DNA from: Letharia columbiana
Taxonomy: Eukaryota; Ascomycota; Lecanoromycetes; Lecanorales; Parmeliaceae
Assembly (NCBI RefSeq): GCF_014066305.1
Contig: NW_023501041.1
Span: 930,001 to 994,000 of the forward strand
Length of the DNA: 64,000 bases
Direction: 5' to 3'
Shown one piece after another: positions 62,764 to 64,000 of the stretch (its first letter is position 1; each line of letters opens with the position of its first letter). Made by a program: the position numbers and the translations under genes. The notes below the pieces were generated by a model, which saw only the letters and a program-made list of their open reading frames with translations, was not told the origin of the DNA and did no database searches.

Positions 62764-62965
62764 ATTTTCTTTAAAAAAGTTTGTTTTTTTTTTTGTTTTT
62801 ATGGTTAAATTTTTTTATTTTGTTTGGGGTTAGGGGTGAGGGGATTTAAAAAAAAAAAAAAAAAAATTATTTTCTTTAATTATTTTTATTTATATATATA
62901 TTTTATTTAAAAAAAAAAAATAATATAAAAGTTGTTGGAAAAAAATATTTTTAAATAAATTAAAA
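62406..62965. repeat. Extreme A/T homopolymer-rich stretch
   Basis: About 550 bp made almost wholly of A and T runs (up to 30 or more), plus a run of 12 C at about 62664-62675 and a few G-rich patches. It has no structure seen elsewhere in the window and does not look like RIP product. It may be a poorly resolved assembly join or a misread low-complexity tract. Confidence 0.7.
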
Positions 62966-63148
62966 AAAAGTTAATGCTTCGCCCCCGCACTAGCCCCGAT
63001 AAGAAGTCCCCGATATCCCGTGCCTCGGCTCAGGGCGCGTGTAAAAAAGCCCTAAATAAATACGCGACCTTTTGATGCTTTGATTGCTTGGGATGCTTCT
63101 CCAACAAAGTCTTCTTCCCACGAAGTAGATAGAACATCATTTGTAACC
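62966..63148. promoter_or_regulatory. ASK1 upstream region
   Basis: Return to normal composition; a short leader and presumed promoter of only about 180 bp lie between the low-complexity tract and the ATG. Confidence 0.4.
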
Positions 63149-64000
63149 ATGTCGCGCCCAAGCGCCTTCGGACAGAGGGATATCAATTCCAATCCCACCT
63201 CGGCAGCTCAAAGAAACCTCTCCCTGACCGAAGAGCTGGAGAAGCTGGAACAATCCATTACCTTGACCCTCCAAGGTGATTCCATACCATGCGCCTACCA
63301 ATGTGCTGTGCTGACTTTGCTTCTTAGAGATCGATCATAACTTCAGTCGAGCCCACCGGATCGTAACGACGAGCATTCTGCCAGTTGTCGAACGATATGC
63401 AGAGCATTCGAAAAACGTCTGGGAAGGCTCCAAAGTATTTCCCCCCCCCCGTCCTAATCGCATCGAGGTTATAGCCTGACATGCCACAGTTCTGGAAACA
63501 GTTCTTCGAAGCCTCGGCCAACGTCTCCCTCTCTGGCTACGAGGAACCTCCCGCCGACGACGAAGCCACCACCACAGAAGAAGACGATCCCACCACAACC
63601 ACGCCGTCAACGTCAACCTACGACTCCCCCCAGCCCAACACCCCTTCGAACCAGCCGTATCCTAACGAAGAAACACTCTCTCCCTCCCCAACCAACAGCA
63701 CGCCACGTCCGCCCAAGCAAAAACGGCCAATAGCAACAGCCCCGTACTCTTCGCCATACGAAACCCTCAAGCGAGAAACCCTTGCGCCTTCGCCGTCTGA
63801 ATCTACTCTTCCATCCACACCCCGCGCCGCCGCTTCTCCAGTGCCTCAATCATCTCCTTTCGCTCCGCCTTCCACATCTCACCACACAGCCCGCCGCACG
63901 CCCGCAAACGATGTCCTTCTGCACCGCGTTCTGGACAAGAACTGGCGAATACAGGCCACCCCACACTCCACCATAAGACTGCCTCAGCGTAGCAAATCAT
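63149..64000 (+). CDS. ASK1: DASH complex subunit Ask1, 3' partial
   Basis: Outer-kinetochore DASH/Dam1 ring subunit that couples chromosomes to spindle microtubules. Exons 63149..63275, 63328..63434 and 63490 to the window end; introns are 52 and 55 bp. The first junction joins RNLSLTEELEKLEQSITLTL to Q-EIDHNFSRAHRIVTTSIL, and the second joins AEHSKNVWEGSK to FWKQFFEASANVSLSGYEEP. This is the conserved Ask1 N-terminal domain (PF08655). The following region is Ser/Thr/Pro-rich with many SP/TP sites (likely CDK targets), and DVLLHRVLDKNWRIQATPHS near the window end is a second conserved block. Intron 2 has a run of 10 C beside its donor. The stop codon lies outside the window. Confidence 0.95.

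Overview
This 64-kb window is from a filamentous ascomycete (Pezizomycotina), most likely a Dothideomycete. The genes carry short spliceosomal introns (46 to 110 bp, one of 251 bp) with GTRNGT donors, CTRAC branch points and YAG acceptors. Ascomycete families are present: HET domain, Pth11-type rhodopsin-fold receptor, DUF7703-type membrane protein, Eaf7, Ask1 and Fyv7. Two large AT-rich blocks show repeat-induced point mutation (RIP): CpA/TpG almost gone, TpA in excess, CpG kept.

Layout. From 1 to 9.1 kb, four plus-strand genes: EAF7 (NuA4 subunit, 5' end outside the window), a carnitine O-acetyltransferase with both a mitochondrial presequence exon and a peroxisomal C-terminal AKL, an Atos/FAM214-type protein, and ERG5 (CYP61, ergosterol C-22 desaturase). 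From 9.4 to 15.6 kb, three minus-strand genes: a rhodanese, MCM3 and a rhodopsin-fold membrane protein. From 15.6 to 32 kb the window is gene-poor, with an unnamed coiled-coil protein, a four-TM protein, a DUF7703-type seven-TM protein, FYV7, and several decayed genes, including a secreted-protein gene broken by two frameshifts.

From 31.5 to 36 kb lies an accessory segment: a small secreted cysteine protein, a secreted protein built of two related domains of a family I do not recognise, a decayed third copy of that domain, and a HET-domain pseudogene at the edge of the RIP block.

From 36.85 to 54.95 kb is an 18-kb RIP-mutated nest. A Ty3/gypsy element (gag and protease on the left; RNase H, integrase and 3' LTR on the right) is split by about 13 kb holding a 2.1-kb direct duplication, a 92-bp minisatellite, a hAT transposase relic and a satellite of about 220 bp. 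One intact gene for a membrane-anchored protein sits in a 2.2-kb normal-composition island (55.1-57.2 kb). From 57.3 to 62.4 kb is a RIP-mutated Tad-like LINE on the minus strand, followed by about 550 bp of homopolymer-rich sequence that may be an assembly artefact. The window ends inside ASK1 (DASH complex).

The intact genes are mostly housekeeping (chromatin, replication, kinetochore, sterol and acetyl-carnitine metabolism) and do not form one pathway. Exon coordinates below were worked out by hand from splice signals and expected family sequence, without an alignment search.
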